Of a stretch of DNA of 8,405 nt, positions 7,175 to 8,405 are shown in pieces; the stretch's first letter is position 1; the number at the start of each line of letters is the position of its first letter. The position numbers were made by a program, and so were the translations under genes. A model generated the notes under the pieces. The model was given only the letters and a program-made list of their open reading frames with translations. It was not told the DNA's origin and did no database searches. This DNA comes from Planctomycetota bacterium (GTDB lineage: Bacteria > Planctomycetota > Phycisphaerae > Sedimentisphaerales > Anaerohalosphaeraceae): the NCBI GenBank assembly GCA_019456245.1, contig VRUF01000118.1:1-8405 (forward strand), read 5' to 3'.

Positions 7175-7202
7175 TTGAATAGGATCAAATTGGTGGTAGA
7201 AT
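7175..7202 (+). promoter_or_regulatory. Possible promoter of the glycosyltransferase-arsS operon
   Basis: TTGAAT (7175-7180), a 16-base spacer and TAGAAT (7197-7202) fit four and five of six consensus bases. Its -35 box is nine bases from the -35 box of the divergent promoter, so the two could compete or share a regulator. An alternative is TTGGTG (7190) with GATAAT (7213), but this leaves almost no leader. No arsenic-type operator was recognised. Confidence 0.4.
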
Positions 7203-7237
7203 TGGTGTTATAGATAATATTTGGGGATTGGCGTTTT

Positions 7238-7984
7238 ATGGATGTTATAGACGGAAAAAACTGTTGCGATGGCTTGGATTATTGCAGGTTTTCGGTTGTT
7301 ATTCCGGTTTTTAATGAGCAGGATGGGATTAATTCGGTTATTTCTGATGTGAAGGCGCAGGCGATGGGGGAGACTTGCGAGATCATTGTTGTTGATGGGG
7401 ATGTAGATGGTGGTACTGTTGGGTGTGTTGAAGATGAGGGGGTGATCGGGGTTTGCTGTGAGGCGGGTCGGGGAAGGCAGATGAATGCGGGAGCGAAAAT
7501 TGCCCAGGGAGAAGTGCTGCTGTTTCTTCATGCTGATACGCGATTACCCGATGGGGCATTTGCTGCGATTTGGGATGCTGTTGGCGATGGCGAATTTATC
7601 GGGGGTGCGTTTGAGCTTGGGTTTGATTCGGCGCGGTTTATTTACAGGATGCTCGCTTATTGGAGGAATGTTCGGGGCCGTTTGTCGAAGGTGCCTTTTG
7701 GGGATCAGGGAATATTCATCCGTAAGGATTACTTCGAACGGATTGGGGGGTATGCTGAGATAAGCTTTTTGGAGGATGTGGAACTGATGCGGCGGATCAA
7801 GAAAGATGGGGGGAAGATACGGATATTGGGCGAGCGTATTACGACATCTGTTCGGCGATTTGAAAAGATCGGTGCGCTGCGCGGTACGTTACGTAACGGG
7901 GCTATTTTGACGATGTATTATCTTGGGGTTAGCGCGGAACGACTAGCCAAATATTACAGGAGCGACGATGGCAGAGGCAAATGA
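7238..7984 (+). CDS. TIGR04283-type arsenosugar-associated family 2 glycosyltransferase
   Basis: A 248-residue GT-A fold transferase of the group found next to ArsS-type radical SAM genes. By family knowledge it is thought to act in arsenosugar synthesis; its exact donor and acceptor are not known. Visible motifs are FSVVIPVFNE (18-27), EIIVVDGDVDGGT (48-60), EAGRGRQMNAGA (75-86), LLFLHADTRLP (94-104, nucleotide/metal site), PFGDQGIFIRKDYFERIGGY (153-172) and FLEDVELMRR (177-186). No membrane segment is evident. Two oddities: the family's usual DGGSTDGT reads DGDVDGGT, and the conserved domain is preceded by about 16 residues with three cysteines (C9, C10, C16). The start at 7238 has only a weak GGGGA ten bases upstream. 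The 3' end overlaps the next gene by 17 bp, implying coupled translation. Confidence 0.92.
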   Translation: MDVIDGKNCCDGLDYCRFSVVIPVFNEQDGINSVISDVKAQAMGETCEIIVVDGDVDGGTVGCVEDEGVIGVCCEAGRGRQMNAGAKIAQGEVLLFLHADTRLPDGAFAAIWDAVGDGEFIGGAFELGFDSARFIYRMLAYWRNVRGRLSKVPFGDQGIFIRKDYFERIGGYAEISFLEDVELMRRIKKDGGKIRILGERITTSVRRFEKIGALRGTLRNGAILTMYYLGVSAERLAKYYRSDDGRGK

Positions 7985-8405
7985 CGGGCGGATGAGTTTT
8001 CGAGAGACGGTCGGTTGCGGATCGCTGTGTTTGGAGAAACTTGAGACGCTGCAGATCAATCTTGGGAACCGGTGTAATCAGACTTGCAGGCATTGTCATG
8101 TGCAGGCTGGGCCGAATGGGACGAAAGTTATGACGCGGGAGACTATGGAGAAGGTGCTTGGGTTTGTTGGGCAGCATGGCGGGCTTGTCGCCGATATTAC
8201 GGGGGGGTGTCCTGAGCTTAATCCGGATTTTGCGTTTTTTGTGGAAGGACTTGTTGAGCGATGCGGGCGGGTTATGACGCGGACGAATCTTTCGGTTTTT
8301 TTTGAGGATGGGCTCGAATGGGTGCCAAGGTGGTATCGGGATAAGGGAGTTGTGATCATTGCTTCCCTGCCATGTTATACGAAAGAGAATGTCGATGAGC
8401 AGCGA
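7968..8405 (+). CDS. arsS: ArsS-type arsenosugar radical SAM protein (5' part, cut by window end)
   Basis: The first 146 codons of a radical SAM enzyme; the whole family is roughly 320-350 residues, so about half is missing. Family members transfer the 5'-deoxyadenosyl group of SAM to dimethylated arsenic, giving the precursor of arsenosugars. The cluster-binding motif is C36-N-Q-T-C40-R-H-C43 inside LQINLGNRCNQTCRHCHV. Further family marks are DITGGCPELNPDF (76-88, SAM-binding GGE-type motif), RTNLSVF (105-111) and IIASLPCYTKENVDEQR (130-146). Where relatives have TGGAPE, this one has C81 in place of the alanine. The ATG at 7968 has AGGAG (7958-7962) five bases upstream. The C-terminal domain, which bears selenocysteine or cysteine in relatives, and any SECIS element lie outside the window. 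A methyltransferase (arsM) is expected nearby but is not visible. Confidence 0.95.
   Translation, partial: MAEANDGRMSFRETVGCGSLCLEKLETLQINLGNRCNQTCRHCHVQAGPNGTKVMTRETMEKVLGFVGQHGGLVADITGGCPELNPDFAFFVEGLVERCGRVMTRTNLSVFFEDGLEWVPRWYRDKGVVIIASLPCYTKENVDEQR

Overview
The window most likely comes from a planctomycete of the Phycisphaerae / Sedimentisphaerales type. This is inferred from protein style, not from a marker gene. Three traits point there: a dockerin-like half repeat (DLNQDGIVDLAD) behind the tail motif NGGRINIGAYGGTVEAS, a giant secreted GLUG-repeat protein ending in an LWPVNHKMV-type domain, and an arsenosugar-type radical SAM gene pair.

Left part (1-5390, minus strand). A 1608-residue secreted protein (510-5336) fills most of the window. 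It has a signal peptide, three beta-helix blocks with 20 GLUG motifs (7+8+5), an Ig-like stretch, six YWTD repeats that should form a six-bladed propeller, a PKD-like domain and a C-terminal LWPVNHKMV domain. A convincing intrinsic terminator follows it (453-487). Directly after the terminator lies the C-terminal tail of a different protein, a right-handed beta-helix with a dockerin-like repeat. It has no 5' part and no credible start, so it is called a truncated remnant.

Middle (5390-7072). The 250-bp gap holds a weak terminator and a possible promoter for the large gene. It also holds the start of an unlisted 47-residue single-membrane-segment ORF on the plus strand, with a very good ribosome binding site, which runs into the 3' end of the next gene. 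That gene (5665-7071, minus) is a complete MBL/beta-CASP/RMMBL metallo-hydrolase of the RNA-processing type.

Right part (7072-8405). A 166-bp divergent promoter region separates the beta-CASP gene from a plus-strand pair: a TIGR04283-type glycosyltransferase and, overlapping it by 17 bp, the first 146 codons of an ArsS-type radical SAM enzyme. The pair probably works in arsenosugar synthesis: the radical SAM enzyme attaches the deoxyadenosyl group to methylated arsenic, and the transferase is a candidate for a later sugar step. ArsS is cut by the window edge, so its C-terminal domain, where some family members carry selenocysteine, cannot be seen.

The regions do not form one pathway. The likeliest leads for something undescribed are the small membrane ORF, the remnant junction, the repeat expansion in the GLUG gene, and unusual residues in the transferase and ArsS.
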